Below, in pieces: positions 24,648 through 33,866 of a stretch of 64,000 nucleotides of DNA. Position 1 is the stretch's first letter. The number at the start of each line of letters is the position of its first letter. The notes beneath the pieces were generated by a model. It made no database searches. It saw only the letters and a list, made by a program, of their open reading frames with translations, and was not told where the DNA came from. Source of the stretch: Burkholderia sp. Leaf177. Its GTDB lineage: Bacteria; Pseudomonadota; Gammaproteobacteria; Burkholderiales; Burkholderiaceae. The position numbers and the translations under genes are program-made. The stretch spans positions 179,613 to 243,612 of the forward strand of contig NZ_LMPF01000002.1 in the NCBI RefSeq assembly GCF_001424345.1, read 5' to 3'.

Positions 24648-25370
24648 ATGGCACAAGGCACAACACGAGCCGGCGCGCGCGAAGCAAGCGACCCATTGCC
24701 GCTCGAACTCGTGGCGCGCGAAACCATGGCGGGGCGGGTCTACGCCCAGTTACGCGAAGCAATCATGACCGGGCGCTTTGCGCCGGGCCAGGCGTTGAGC
24801 CTGCGCGGCGTCGCGGAGGCAGTGGGTTCATCGACCATGCCGGTGCGAGCCGCGCTGACACGGCTGCAAGCCGAAGGCGCGTTAATCGACGGTCCCGGCC
24901 GCGCGCTCATGGTGCCGCCCATGACGCTCGATTTGCTCGATGAGTTGCGGGATGTACGGATATCGCTGGAAGGATGCGTCGCGAAACGCGCTGCATCGCG
25001 GATGACGAAGGAGCATTTGAGCGCGCTGCAAGATGTATTCGATGCAATGCACGCGCACGTAGAAGCTGGTGATGTCCCGGGGTATTTACGCAGCAACTTC
25101 GAGTTTCATATCGCCATTTACACGCACGGCGCAAGCGACCTGACGCTCGCGACGATCCAGAATTTGTGGATGCGCATCGGGCCGTTCCTGAACCTCGTGG
25201 CGCCGGATATTCCGCACATGAGGTTATCGATGGCTGCGCACAAGAAGATTGTCGATGCGCTCTGGAAGGGCGATGGCGAAGGCGCGCGAGCGGGTATTGA
25301 GGAAGACATCGGCGGCGCAGCGGCGGACTTGCAGGAGCGCCTGCAAAGCAGGGAGGCGGTACGCGCGTAG
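24648..25370 (+). CDS. GntR family regulator (FadR/FCD subfamily)
   Basis: A 240-residue regulator. The winged helix-turn-helix spans MAGRVYAQLREAIMTGRFAP to STMPVRAALTRLQAEGAL, and the all-helical FCD ligand domain follows from about residue 90 with the metal-ligand positions suggested by D97-type Arg/Asp, FEFHIAIY and MAAHKKIVDAL. It is the first gene of a run of co-directional catabolic and transport genes reaching 36074 and is the natural candidate for their substrate-responsive control. AAGGAG precedes ATG 24648. Its stop lies in a 13-bp tandem repeat. Confidence 0.9.
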   Translation: MAQGTTRAGAREASDPLPLELVARETMAGRVYAQLREAIMTGRFAPGQALSLRGVAEAVGSSTMPVRAALTRLQAEGALIDGPGRALMVPPMTLDLLDELRDVRISLEGCVAKRAASRMTKEHLSALQDVFDAMHAHVEAGDVPGYLRSNFEFHIAIYTHGASDLTLATIQNLWMRIGPFLNLVAPDIPHMRLSMAAHKKIVDALWKGDGEGARAGIEEDIGGAAADLQERLQSREAVRA

Positions 25371-25409
25371 CAGACGCGCGTAGCAGACGCGCGTAGCAGA
25401 CGCGCGTAA
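25361..25409 (+). repeat. 13-bp tandem repeat (about 3.7 copies) spanning the gntR stop
   Basis: ACGCGCGTAGCAG at 25361-25373, 25374-25386 and 25387-25399, then ACGCGCGTA at 25400-25408. The first copy holds the gntR stop codon TAG (25368-25370). The copies are identical, which suggests a recent slippage expansion; copy number does not alter the protein because the stop is in the first unit. Confidence 0.9.
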
Positions 25410-25448
25410 TCAACAAAGCTTTAGAAAAAAACATCAACGGAGACGAGC

Positions 25449-26255
25449 ATGACGGTTCTGCAAATGTTGAAACCGCACGCGGGGTTGCGCGTGCTGGTGA
25501 CGGGTGGTGCATCGGGTATCGGGCTTGTGATCGCGCGTGCTTTCGTCGATGCCGGCTCGCGCGTCCATGTCTGCGACGCGAGCCAGGATGCCATTACGAC
25601 GCTTCTCAAAGCCGAAGAAAGCACCGAGCTGAACGCGATCACCGCGACGCTTGCAGATGTTGCGGATCTCGCGGCAGTGGACCGTGTTTTCGATGACGTC
25701 GCGACGCAACTAGGCGGCCTCGATGTGCTGATCAACAACGCGGGCATTGCGGGTCCGACGGGTGGTATCGACGAGATGGATGTGGGCGAGTGGGAGCAGA
25801 CCATCAACGTCAATCTCAACGCGCAATTCTATTTCGCGCGGCGCGCCGTGCCGTTGCTGAAAGAGGCGCGCGACGGCGGATCGATCATCGCGTTGTCGTC
25901 GGTGGCGGGACGCCTGGGTTACGCGTTTCGCACGCCATATTCAGCGACGAAGTGGGCGGTGGTCGGGCTGACGAAAAGCCTTGCCATCGAACTCGGACCC
26001 GACAACATTCGCGTCAACGCCATTCAGCCGGGCATCGTGAAAGGGCCTCGCATTGAGCGTGTGATATCCGCGCGCGCCCAGCAACTCGGCCTCTCCTACG
26101 AAGACATGGAGAAGGACTACCTCGCAAAAATCTCGCTGCGCCGCATGACTACGCCGGAGGAGGTCGCCGCGACCGCGTTGTTCCTGTGCTCGCCGGGCGG
26201 CAGCGGTATTTCGGGGCAGGCCATCTCGGTGTGCGGCAACGTCGAAGTGCTCTGA
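25449..26255 (+). CDS. SDR family oxidoreductase (sugar dehydrogenase-like)
   Basis: A 268-residue classical SDR. TGGASGIG near residue 19 binds the dinucleotide, NNAGIAG follows, and the catalytic Ser (IALSSVAG) and Tyr-Lys (YSATK) are present. An acidic residue after the second strand (HVCDAS) favours NAD over NADP. In this cluster, with an SMP-30-type lactonase, it may oxidise a sugar to a lactone; that is inference from context. GGAGACGAGC precedes ATG 25449. It starts the enzyme part of the cluster directly after the 13-bp repeat. Confidence 0.9.
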   Translation: MTVLQMLKPHAGLRVLVTGGASGIGLVIARAFVDAGSRVHVCDASQDAITTLLKAEESTELNAITATLADVADLAAVDRVFDDVATQLGGLDVLINNAGIAGPTGGIDEMDVGEWEQTINVNLNAQFYFARRAVPLLKEARDGGSIIALSSVAGRLGYAFRTPYSATKWAVVGLTKSLAIELGPDNIRVNAIQPGIVKGPRIERVISARAQQLGLSYEDMEKDYLAKISLRRMTTPEEVAATALFLCSPGGSGISGQAISVCGNVEVL

Positions 26256-26289
26256 ACACGTCTCTCAATTGACAAGAGGTCTGAACGCA

Positions 26290-27222
26290 ATGGCTACCAA
26301 GCGCAAGGTCATCATCACGTGCGCGCCCACGGGCGCGATTCATACTCCGTCGATGTCGCCATACCTGCCCGTCACGCCGCAAGAAATAGGCGATGCCGCG
26401 CTGGCCGCAGCGAAAGAAGGCGCGGCCATTTTGCACCTTCATGCACGAGATCCCGTCGACGGACGGCCGACGCAAGACCCCGCCGTATTCCAGCAGTTCC
26501 TGCCGCGCATCAAGGCCGAAACGGACGCGGTGATCAACATCACGAGCGGCGGCAGTCCGCACATGACGGTGGAAGAACGCCTGAAGCCGGCACATCATTT
26601 CAAGCCGGAGGTTGCATCGCTGAACATGGGTTCGATGAACTTCGGTCTCTACCCCATGCTCGATCGCTTCAAGGAATTCAAGCACGACTGGGAGCGTCAG
26701 CATCTGGCCAACAGCCGCGACCTGATCTTCAAGAACACGTTCAAGGACATTGAATACATCCTGACGTCTTGCGGCGCGAACGGCACCCGCTTCGAATACG
26801 AGTGCTACGACATTTCGCATCTCTACAACCTTGCGCATTTCGTCGATCGCGGTCTCGCGAAACCACCGTTCTTCGTGCAGAGCGTGTTCGGCCTGCTAGG
26901 CGGTATCGGGCCGCATCCGGAAGACCTGATGCACATGCGACGTACCGCCGATCGTCTCTTCGGCAACGATTACGTATGGTCGATTCTCGGGGCGGGACGT
27001 CATCAGATTCCGCTTGCGACACTAGGTGTTGCGCAAGGATCGAACGTGCGTGTGGGACTCGAGGATTCGCTGTGGATCGAGGCCGGAAAATTGGCCGAGT
27101 CGAGCGCCGCGCAAGTCGTGAAAATCCGCCAGGTGATAGAAGGCCTCTCGCTCGATATTGCAACGCCCGATGAAGCGCGCGCCATGCTCGGACTCAAGGG
27201 CGCGGACAACACCAACTTCTGA
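26290..27222 (+). CDS. BKACE family beta-keto acid cleavage enzyme
   Basis: A 310-residue TIM-barrel enzyme of the family first known as 3-keto-5-aminohexanoate cleavage enzyme. Members condense a beta-keto acid with acetyl-CoA, giving acetoacetate and a new acyl-CoA. Zn ligands lie in AAILHLHARDP (the His-x-His pair) and the Glu of VRVGLEDS near residue 254; ITCAPTGAIHTPSMSP carries the substrate-binding start of the barrel. The start at ATG 26290 has AAGAGGT upstream; an in-frame TTG at 26269 is less likely. It sits between an SDR and a metallo-hydrolase in a sugar-transport cluster, which is unusual company, so the keto acid may be sugar-derived. The subfamily substrate cannot be fixed by eye. 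Confidence 0.9.
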   Translation: MATKRKVIITCAPTGAIHTPSMSPYLPVTPQEIGDAALAAAKEGAAILHLHARDPVDGRPTQDPAVFQQFLPRIKAETDAVINITSGGSPHMTVEERLKPAHHFKPEVASLNMGSMNFGLYPMLDRFKEFKHDWERQHLANSRDLIFKNTFKDIEYILTSCGANGTRFEYECYDISHLYNLAHFVDRGLAKPPFFVQSVFGLLGGIGPHPEDLMHMRRTADRLFGNDYVWSILGAGRHQIPLATLGVAQGSNVRVGLEDSLWIEAGKLAESSAAQVVKIRQVIEGLSLDIATPDEARAMLGLKGADNTNF

Positions 27223-27256
27223 CACATCCCTTCAACCTTTGACGGCGGAGATCACT

Positions 27257-28033
27257 GTGACTGTGCCGAAACTCAAAGTGGTGGCCATGCCGACAGGCTG
27301 GCTGACCGTCGATCGGTCATCGCAGATTTACGGGCGGTATTACGGACAGCAGATCAAGGTGCCAGTCTGGTCGACGGCGATCGTGGGCGGCGACAAAAAG
27401 ATCGTCGTCGATACCGGCATCCACGATCCCGGCTGGGTATCGAGCTTCGTGTGTCCGTGCGAACAAGCGCCGGAAGAACGGCTTGAACGCGCGTTAAAAG
27501 AGTACGTGGGCTGGAGCGCGGACGACGTCGATATTGTCATCAACACGCATTTGCATTACGACCATTCCGGCGGCAATACGCTCTTCAAGAATGCCCGCTT
27601 CATTGTGCAGGCAAGTGAGTGGGAATACGCGGGCCGGCCGTTGCCCACGCAAGCCACGTTCTATCAGGAGTTCCTGATAGGCCGCGAGCCGCTCGCCTAT
27701 TTCAGATGGCAGTTCGTGCATGGCATCACGGACATTGCTCCGGGCGTACGCGTTATCCCGACGCCGGGACACACGCCGGGGCATCAGTCCGTTGCCGTCG
27801 ATACCGCCGACGGCGTTGTGCTGATCGCAGGCGATTGCGCCAGTTGCATGGAAAACATCGTCGATCTCGTGCCGGTCGGGATCGTTCATGAGACCGCGGC
27901 CGAACTCGCATCGCTCAGGCGAATCAGGCAGATCGCGGACTTCGTCATCCCCGGCCACGATCCGAATGTCGTGGCGGGATCTGCAGGCATCGAACTACCG
28001 GCAAGTGCACGTCTGAAGCACGTAGAAAGTTAG
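27257..28033 (+). CDS. MBL-fold metallo-hydrolase, AHL-lactonase-like
   Basis: A 258-residue metallo-beta-lactamase-fold hydrolase. The metal motif HxHxDH is seen in NTHLHYDHSGGN, with further ligands in TPGHTPGHQS, AGDCAS and IPGHDP. The sequence resembles the N-acyl homoserine lactonase branch (AiiA/YtnP-type). In a catabolic cluster with an SMP-30 lactonase it more plausibly opens a lactone or cleaves a thioester of the pathway than acts in quorum quenching, but that is inference. GTG 27257 follows GGAG by six bases and is preferred over an upstream frame that overlaps the BKACE gene. Confidence 0.82.
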   Translation: MTVPKLKVVAMPTGWLTVDRSSQIYGRYYGQQIKVPVWSTAIVGGDKKIVVDTGIHDPGWVSSFVCPCEQAPEERLERALKEYVGWSADDVDIVINTHLHYDHSGGNTLFKNARFIVQASEWEYAGRPLPTQATFYQEFLIGREPLAYFRWQFVHGITDIAPGVRVIPTPGHTPGHQSVAVDTADGVVLIAGDCASCMENIVDLVPVGIVHETAAELASLRRIRQIADFVIPGHDPNVVAGSAGIELPASARLKHVES

Positions 28034-28075
28034 TAGTACAGGCATAAATAACCATACGTTGGATCGGAGGAAGAC

Positions 28076-29203
28076 ATGAACACGCTGACGAACACCATCC
28101 GTCGGGCGGCACGCCTTGCGCTCGGGGCCGCGTTGCTCGCGACGCTGGCGGTATCGCAACAAGCCTCGGCCGCGGAGAAATACAAGGTATTTCTATCGAT
28201 GAGCTATGTGGGCAACGACTGGCAAACCGAAGCCGCGAACATGGTCAAGGCCATGGCCGCGACGCCGGGCCTGAAAGACAAGGTCGATCTCGAAGTGCAG
28301 GTTGCAGGCACGGACGCACAAAAGCAGATCCAGCAGATCAACTCGATGGTTCAGGCAGGCGCCAAGGCCATCGTGATCTATCCAATCTCGCCGACCGCGC
28401 TGAACCGTGCGATCAAGAATGCATGTTCGAAAGGCGTGATCGTGGCCGCGTACGACGGCGAAGTGACCGAGCCGTGCGCGCATAACGTGACGATCGATCA
28501 GAAGCAGGCCGGGACTGTCACGGCGGAGTGGCTCGCGAAGTCGATCAACGGCAAGGGCAATATCGTGCTGATCAACGGCGTGCCGGGCACGTCCGTGGAT
28601 CGTGCGCGCACTGAAGCGGCGAAGGCGGTATTCGCGAAGTATCCAGGGATCAAGATCGTGGCCGAAGGCACGGGCATGTGGAGCCAGGCGACGGCGAAAA
28701 CGGAGTTGTCGAAGATCCTTGCAACGAACAGCTGGGACAAGATCGACGGCTTGTGGATGCAGGTCGGATGCTTCACGGCCGCATCGATGCAACTCGAAGC
28801 CGGCATAGCCGACGACAAGGTGAAGCCGTGCGCGGGTGAATCGTCGAACGGGCATCGCGTGCAGATGTTGCCGCCGGGAACCGTGAAGGGCGATGGTTCG
28901 TATCGCTCGATCGGGTATCGTTCGATCTCCTACGGTTCGCCGCCGTACTCCGGCGCGCTGGCACTGAAGATGGCGGTCGGCAAGCTCGAAGGCAAGGATT
29001 TTCCGCCGCATGTGACGCTCAAGCTGCCGCTGGTCTTGACCGCGGAATCCAAGCTGTGCAAGACGGGTTCCATCGATGAACTGAAGGCAGGCTGTACCGC
29101 GTTCATGCCGGACAAGGTGCCGCCGGGCTGGTTCGCCGACATCTATTCGGCAGAGACGAGCGAGGTTGGTTTCAACGCGGCGCTGACCGGCAAGCCGGAC
29201 TAA
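28076..29203 (+). CDS. CUT2-type sugar ABC transporter, periplasmic substrate-binding protein
   Basis: A 375-residue exported binding protein. The signal peptide ends near QQASAAEKY. The mature part has the type I periplasmic-binding fold of the ribose-binding family: VFLSMSYVGNDWQTEAANMV, then AKAIVIYPISPTALNRAIK, VIVAAYDGEV and NGVPGTSVDRART. It is longer than RbsB (about 296), with extra C-terminal sequence containing Cys residues (KLCKTG, AGCTAF). It is followed by ATPase and permease genes of one transporter. GGAGGAA precedes ATG 28076. The ligand is unknown. Confidence 0.92.
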   Translation: MNTLTNTIRRAARLALGAALLATLAVSQQASAAEKYKVFLSMSYVGNDWQTEAANMVKAMAATPGLKDKVDLEVQVAGTDAQKQIQQINSMVQAGAKAIVIYPISPTALNRAIKNACSKGVIVAAYDGEVTEPCAHNVTIDQKQAGTVTAEWLAKSINGKGNIVLINGVPGTSVDRARTEAAKAVFAKYPGIKIVAEGTGMWSQATAKTELSKILATNSWDKIDGLWMQVGCFTAASMQLEAGIADDKVKPCAGESSNGHRVQMLPPGTVKGDGSYRSIGYRSISYGSPPYSGALALKMAVGKLEGKDFPPHVTLKLPLVLTAESKLCKTGSIDELKAGCTAFMPDKVPPGWFADIYSAETSEVGFNAALTGKPD

Positions 29204-29213
29204 GGAGCGTTCC

Positions 29214-30743
29214 ATGCAGAGCCACTCACAGGCAGCGGATGGCGGCTGGGCGATCGACCTGTCGAACGTGACCAAGCGCTTCGGTGCGACCGTTGCGCTG
29301 GACAATGCGTCCTTCCGCGTTAGACGCGGCGCCGTTCACGCGCTGCTTGGCGAGAACGGCGCGGGCAAATCGACGACCGTCAAGCTGCTCTCGGGATTGA
29401 TGCAGCCGGACGAAGGCAGCATCTCCATCCTCGGCCAGAGCGTGAACATGCGCGGTCCGAAGGACGCGCAACGTGCGGGCGTGCAGACGGCGTTCCAGGA
29501 GATGACGCTCGTGCGCGATCTGACGGTCGCGCAGAACCTGCTGATGTCGTACGAGCCGACCGGCTGGTTCGGCCGCATTCGTCAGCGCGAAGCGCAACGG
29601 CAGGCCGCGGAATGGCTCGACAAGCTCGAACTGGGCGATGTACGTCCAGGAGCGTATATCCGCGACCTGGCGTTGCCTGTGCGCCAGAAGATCGAGATTG
29701 CGAAGGCGGTAGTGCGCAAGCCGGAAGTTCTCTTGCTCGATGAACCTACGTCGGCGTTATCGGGCCGCGATGTATCGTGGCTCGCTCGCCGTATTGAAGA
29801 AATGAAGGCGCGGGGCGTGACGTTCGTATTCATCACGCACCGCATGCAGGAAGTGCGCGAGTTCTGCGACAGCCTGACGGTGTACAGGAATGGCCACGAC
29901 GTAGGCGCGTTCGATACCTCCGCCATCTCCGACGACGAGGTCATCCGCCTCGTGATCGGACGCTCGATGGAAGCCAAATATCCGCCCAAGGTTCCGTCTC
30001 CCGCCGTGCTCGAAACGCCTGCAATGGAAGCGCGCGGCATCAAGGTGGACGCCGTGGTGAACGATTTCGATCTCACGTTGAAGGCGGGCGAAGTGCATGG
30101 CATTGCAGCGCTTCAGGGCATGGGGCAACGCGAGATTTTCGAGGCCTTGTTCGGTGCGCAGTTTATCGATGCAGGCCAGATTCTCGTCGATGGAAAACCG
30201 GTCACGCTGACATCGACCGCGGATTCGTTGAAGGCGGGAATATCCACGAGTTTCCTGCCTGAAGACCGCAAGACCGAGGGCCTTTTCTTGCGTCTTCCCG
30301 GCGGAGAAAACGTCTCGTTGCCCGTCATCAAACGCTATACGCGCTTCGGACTGATTGACCGCAAGCGCGAACAGGCGGCCATCAAGCGTGCGCTCGCGCA
30401 AATGGAAGTGAACCCGCGCGCGGTCTACAAACCGTGCCTCTCGTTTTCGGGTGGCAACCAGCAGAAGATCGCGATGGCGAAATGGTTGCTCACGCAAAGC
30501 CGCGTGTGGCTGATGTTCGATCCGACGCGCGGTATCGACGTGGGCACGAAGCATCAGATCTTCGTGCTGATGCGCGCGTTTGCGGCCGCTGGCGGCGCCG
30601 TGCTGTTCTATTCCACCGATGTACCCGAGCTCGTGAACGTGTGCGACCGCGTGACGGTGGTGTATCGCGGACGCAATGTGGCGGAGCTCGACGGTGAATC
30701 GCTCACCGAAGAAAACGTGATGCGCAAGATGCTTTCAAGTTGA
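29214..30743 (+). CDS. CUT2-type sugar ABC transporter, duplicated ATP-binding protein
   Basis: A 509-residue ATPase with two ABC cassettes. The first has Walker A GENGAGKST near residue 43 and Walker B LLLDEPTSA near 172. The second has a degenerate Walker A (AALQGMGQREIFEALFG), signature LSFSGGNQQKIAM and LMFDPTRGIDVG, where the usual Asp-Glu of Walker B is Asp-Pro. Loss of the second catalytic Glu is common in RbsA-type proteins. It begins 10 bases after the binding-protein stop with GGAG upstream, so the transporter is one operon. Confidence 0.93.
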   Translation: MQSHSQAADGGWAIDLSNVTKRFGATVALDNASFRVRRGAVHALLGENGAGKSTTVKLLSGLMQPDEGSISILGQSVNMRGPKDAQRAGVQTAFQEMTLVRDLTVAQNLLMSYEPTGWFGRIRQREAQRQAAEWLDKLELGDVRPGAYIRDLALPVRQKIEIAKAVVRKPEVLLLDEPTSALSGRDVSWLARRIEEMKARGVTFVFITHRMQEVREFCDSLTVYRNGHDVGAFDTSAISDDEVIRLVIGRSMEAKYPPKVPSPAVLETPAMEARGIKVDAVVNDFDLTLKAGEVHGIAALQGMGQREIFEALFGAQFIDAGQILVDGKPVTLTSTADSLKAGISTSFLPEDRKTEGLFLRLPGGENVSLPVIKRYTRFGLIDRKREQAAIKRALAQMEVNPRAVYKPCLSFSGGNQQKIAMAKWLLTQSRVWLMFDPTRGIDVGTKHQIFVLMRAFAAAGGAVLFYSTDVPELVNVCDRVTVVYRGRNVAELDGESLTEENVMRKMLSS

Positions 30744-30780
30744 AACGTAGCGACTCGGATCAAGCAACCAGAGGTCGATC

Positions 30781-32880
30781 ATGAAAATTGCAATTGCGTC
30801 ACCCGATAGCGAGATCGTGCGTCCAGGCGCGCACGTCGGTTTGCGGGCGCGCATCGATCATTATCGCGGGCTGATCATCGCCATTGGCGCGCTCCTCGCC
30901 ATGCTGATCGCGTGGGTGTCGTTGTCGGCCACGCCGGTTGGCATGTACGACGTCGGCTCCGTGATCTCCAGCAGCACAACGCTCGCGCTCGCGGCAATCG
31001 GGCAGACCATCGTGGTGCTGAGCGGCGGGTTCGATCTGTCGGCGTCGGCGGTGGTGTCGTTGTCCAACGTGCTCGCCGTGCATTTCGTGCAAGGCACGCC
31101 GGTTCAGCAATGGGGCGGCGTTGCGCTGATTCTCGCGATAGGCGGCGGTATAGGGCTGATCAACGGCGCGTTGATCGCGTGGTTCCGGCTGCAGTCGATC
31201 GTGGTCACGCTTGCCACCATGTTCATGGTGCAGGGCCTCACGCTGCTGATTCAAAACAAACCGGGCGGGAGTATCGGCGAGCAGTTTGGCGGCTTGATCA
31301 CATCCGACCTGATTCAAGACAAGGTGCCGATTTCCGCCGCCGTGCTGGTCATCGCGCTGCTGGTGTGGACCTTCGTGAAGCGCACGCGGTTTGGCGTTGG
31401 TCTTTACGCACTCGGCAGCGATCCCGATGGCGCGTATTCGAACGGCATGCCCGTGCGCGGCTACCGGATCGCAACGTATGCGCTCGCCGGCATGTTCTAC
31501 GCGGCGGCCGGGCTTTATGTATCGGCGCAGACGGGTTCCGCCGATCCGCTCGTTGGCCGGCCCTTGTTGCTTTCCATGTTCACCGCGGTCGTGCTCGGCG
31601 GAACGTGGCTGGGCGGCGGACGCGGTGGCTGCGTTGGCACGGTGTTCGCCGCCATGACGCTGATGATCACGGTGAACATCCTGCTCGTCTTGAACGTCTC
31701 TGCATTTTTTACGACGATCGCCGAAGCGGTGATCCTTATTCTGGCCGTGCTGGGATCGTCTATCGGCAAACAATCGGCCGCGCATCACTGCGCGCAATAC
31801 GCAAGCCGATGGCTCACCGCCTGGCGAACCGGAACCCGTGCCAAGGATGACCCGCGCGCGCGACGCGTGAAATTCGAAGTCGAGCATTTCCGTCCGATAG
31901 ACAACACCGAACTCAAAGGCCGCGCTGTATCGGACTGGATAGAACGCAATCGCGAATGGGTGAAGTACGTGGTGCCCGCTTATTTGCTGTTCTTCGCGGT
32001 CATCGTGATCACCGGCGTGGTGTACGGACCGGGCGTGCTTGCGAGCGCGAACTTCTACACGAGCTTGCTGACGCTGACGCTGTTCCTCGCAATCCTGGGC
32101 TTGGGGCAAGGAGCCGTGATTCTCACTGGCGGTCTCGATCTTTCCGTGCCGTGGCTCATCACCATGTCAGGCGTGCTGCTCACGGGCCTTACGCACGGTC
32201 TCAACGATGCCGCCATCTGGGCCGTACCGCTCGTGCTCGGCGCAGGCTTGTTGGTGGGCATTTTCAACGGCGTTGGCGTGGTTGTGCTCGGCTTGCCGCC
32301 GATCGTCGTGACGCTTGCCGCCAACGGCTTGCTGCAGGGCATCACACTCATTTATTGCAATGGTTCGCCGCAAGGCTGGGCGCCATCGGCTGTCAGTAAT
32401 TTCACGAATGGTCGCTTCGGGCCGTTATCGCTGGCCGCGTGGTGCGTGCCGTTGTTCCTCGCGTTTGCGTTGCTGCTGCTGCATCGCACGGCTTTTGGAC
32501 GACGGGTCTATGCAGTCGGCAATTCGCCCATTGCAGCCAAGCTCTCCGGCGTGCGAGTGGGCGCGACGCTCATCGCCGTGTATTGCCTCTCGGGTTTGTG
32601 TTCCGCCGCGGTCGGCCTGTTGCTCGCCGGCTTCAGCAGCCAGGCATTCCTCGGCATGGGCGACCCGTACCTGTTGCCATCGATTGCGGTCGTGGTCGTT
32701 GGCGGCGCCTTGATTACCGGTGGACGCGGCCATTATCTCGGCGTATTCGGCGGGGCGTTGCTGCTGACCGCGCTCGGCACATTGCTCGCGGGAACGACCG
32801 TGCCGCCGGCTGTGCGCGACATCATCAACGGGCTCGTCGTGCTGGCTGCGGTGATCACGTTGCGCGACAAGAAAGCTTGA
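30781..32880 (+). CDS. Double-length fused CUT2 ABC transporter permease
   Basis: A 699-residue inner-membrane protein, twice the usual size (about 330). Residues about 30-340 and 395-699 are each a complete BPD_transp_2 permease: both contain the family motif around LSGGFDLSASAVVSLSNV and LTGGLDLSVPWLITMSGV, RTRFGVGLYALGSDP and RTAFGRRVYAVGNSP, and a Gly-rich VLGGTWLGGGRGG or VVGGALITGGRGH segment. A charged cytoplasmic linker of about 55 residues (341-395) joins them. The frame is uninterrupted, so this is a true fusion giving an obligate heterodimer-like pore in one chain. GAGGTC precedes ATG 30781. Confidence 0.93.
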   Translation: MKIAIASPDSEIVRPGAHVGLRARIDHYRGLIIAIGALLAMLIAWVSLSATPVGMYDVGSVISSSTTLALAAIGQTIVVLSGGFDLSASAVVSLSNVLAVHFVQGTPVQQWGGVALILAIGGGIGLINGALIAWFRLQSIVVTLATMFMVQGLTLLIQNKPGGSIGEQFGGLITSDLIQDKVPISAAVLVIALLVWTFVKRTRFGVGLYALGSDPDGAYSNGMPVRGYRIATYALAGMFYAAAGLYVSAQTGSADPLVGRPLLLSMFTAVVLGGTWLGGGRGGCVGTVFAAMTLMITVNILLVLNVSAFFTTIAEAVILILAVLGSSIGKQSAAHHCAQYASRWLTAWRTGTRAKDDPRARRVKFEVEHFRPIDNTELKGRAVSDWIERNREWVKYVVPAYLLFFAVIVITGVVYGPGVLASANFYTSLLTLTLFLAILGLGQGAVILTGGLDLSVPWLITMSGVLLTGLTHGLNDAAIWAVPLVLGAGLLVGIFNGVGVVVLGLPPIVVTLAANGLLQGITLIYCNGSPQGWAPSAVSNFTNGRFGPLSLAAWCVPLFLAFALLLLHRTAFGRRVYAVGNSPIAAKLSGVRVGATLIAVYCLSGLCSAAVGLLLAGFSSQAFLGMGDPYLLPSIAVVVVGGALITGGRGHYLGVFGGALLLTALGTLLAGTTVPPAVRDIINGLVVLAAVITLRDKKA

Positions 32881-32898
32881 GACTAAATGGAGCCTGCT

Positions 32899-33843
32899 AT
32901 GAGCAGCAAACGCGTTGCGGTGATTGGATCGGGGCGCATAGGGCGCGCGTGGGCTATCGTGTTTGCGCGTGCGGGGTTCGAAGTTCGTCTTCACGATGCC
33001 GACAGCGCAATGCTCGACGGCGCGATTCCATCCATACGCGAGAGCATTGCCGATCTGCAGGAATATGGCCTGATCGATGAACCCATAGCGCAGATCGTTG
33101 CCCGTGTGAGCGCATGCAAAGAGCTTGCCGATGCCGTGCAGGACGTGGATCTCGTGCAGGAGAACATCGCGGAAATAGTGGAGGTGAAACGCACGTTGTT
33201 CGCCGCGCTCGACAAGCTGACGCGTCCCGATACATTGCTCGCAAGTTCGACTTCAGGTTTGCCCGCTTCGACCTTCACCGAAGACCTGGCCGGCCGCGCG
33301 CGATGCCTCGTGGCGCATCCCGTGAACCCGCCATCGCTCGTGCCGCTCGTGGAGTTGTGCGGTGCGCCGTGGACCACGCCCGAGACGATTTCCCGCGCTC
33401 GCGTTATCTACGAAGAAGCCGGTCAGCAACCCGTCATCGTCACGCGTGAGATACCGGGTTTTCTGTTGAACCGGCTGCAGGGCGTCTTGCTCGATGAAGC
33501 GTTGAGCCTCTACGCGCGTGGATACGCCAGCGCCGCCGACCTCGATACGGTGATGCGCGACGGCCTCGGACTGCGCTGGTCGTTCATGGGTCCGTTCGAG
33601 ACCATCGACCTCAACGCGCCCGGTGGCGTCACGGATTACGCGGCACGCTACGGCGCGATGTACCAATCGTTCGCGAAAGACAGCGTGCCGTTCGACTGGT
33701 CGCCTGAAAGCGTCGCGCGGCTCGACGCCGAACGCCGCGAAGTCCTTGCACGTGACGAAATAGAAAACCGTAGCCGATGGCGCGACCGGCGGCTGATGGC
33801 GTTGCTCGCGCATCGCCGGGCGATAGCCAAGTCCGGCAAGTAG
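32899..33843 (+). CDS. 3-hydroxyacyl-CoA dehydrogenase family protein (L-gulonate/carnitine dehydrogenase-like)
   Basis: A 314-residue NAD-dependent dehydrogenase. The Rossmann motif VAVIGSGRIGRAWAIVFARA starts at residue 6 and an Asp after the second strand (LHDAD) favours NAD. VAHPVNPP contains the catalytic His and PGFLLNRLQGVLLDEALSL is the dimerisation-domain signature. This short form is shared by L-gulonate 3-dehydrogenase (lambda-crystallin) and carnitine 3-dehydrogenase, which oxidise a 3-hydroxy acid to the 3-keto acid, exactly the type of product a BKACE enzyme accepts. GGAG lies seven bases before ATG 32899. The specific 3-hydroxy acid is not determinable here. Confidence 0.88.
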   Translation: MSSKRVAVIGSGRIGRAWAIVFARAGFEVRLHDADSAMLDGAIPSIRESIADLQEYGLIDEPIAQIVARVSACKELADAVQDVDLVQENIAEIVEVKRTLFAALDKLTRPDTLLASSTSGLPASTFTEDLAGRARCLVAHPVNPPSLVPLVELCGAPWTTPETISRARVIYEEAGQQPVIVTREIPGFLLNRLQGVLLDEALSLYARGYASAADLDTVMRDGLGLRWSFMGPFETIDLNAPGGVTDYAARYGAMYQSFAKDSVPFDWSPESVARLDAERREVLARDEIENRSRWRDRRLMALLAHRRAIAKSGK

Positions 33844-33866
33844 TCCGATAAATACAGGAGACAACC

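Noticed and set aside
27158-27256. Longer start for the metallo-hydrolase
   Set aside because: It would overlap the BKACE gene by 65 bases and adds no conserved residues; GTG 27257 has a good ribosome site.
30799-32109. A 436-codon minus-strand frame
   Set aside because: Antisense to the fused permease, no recognisable domain.
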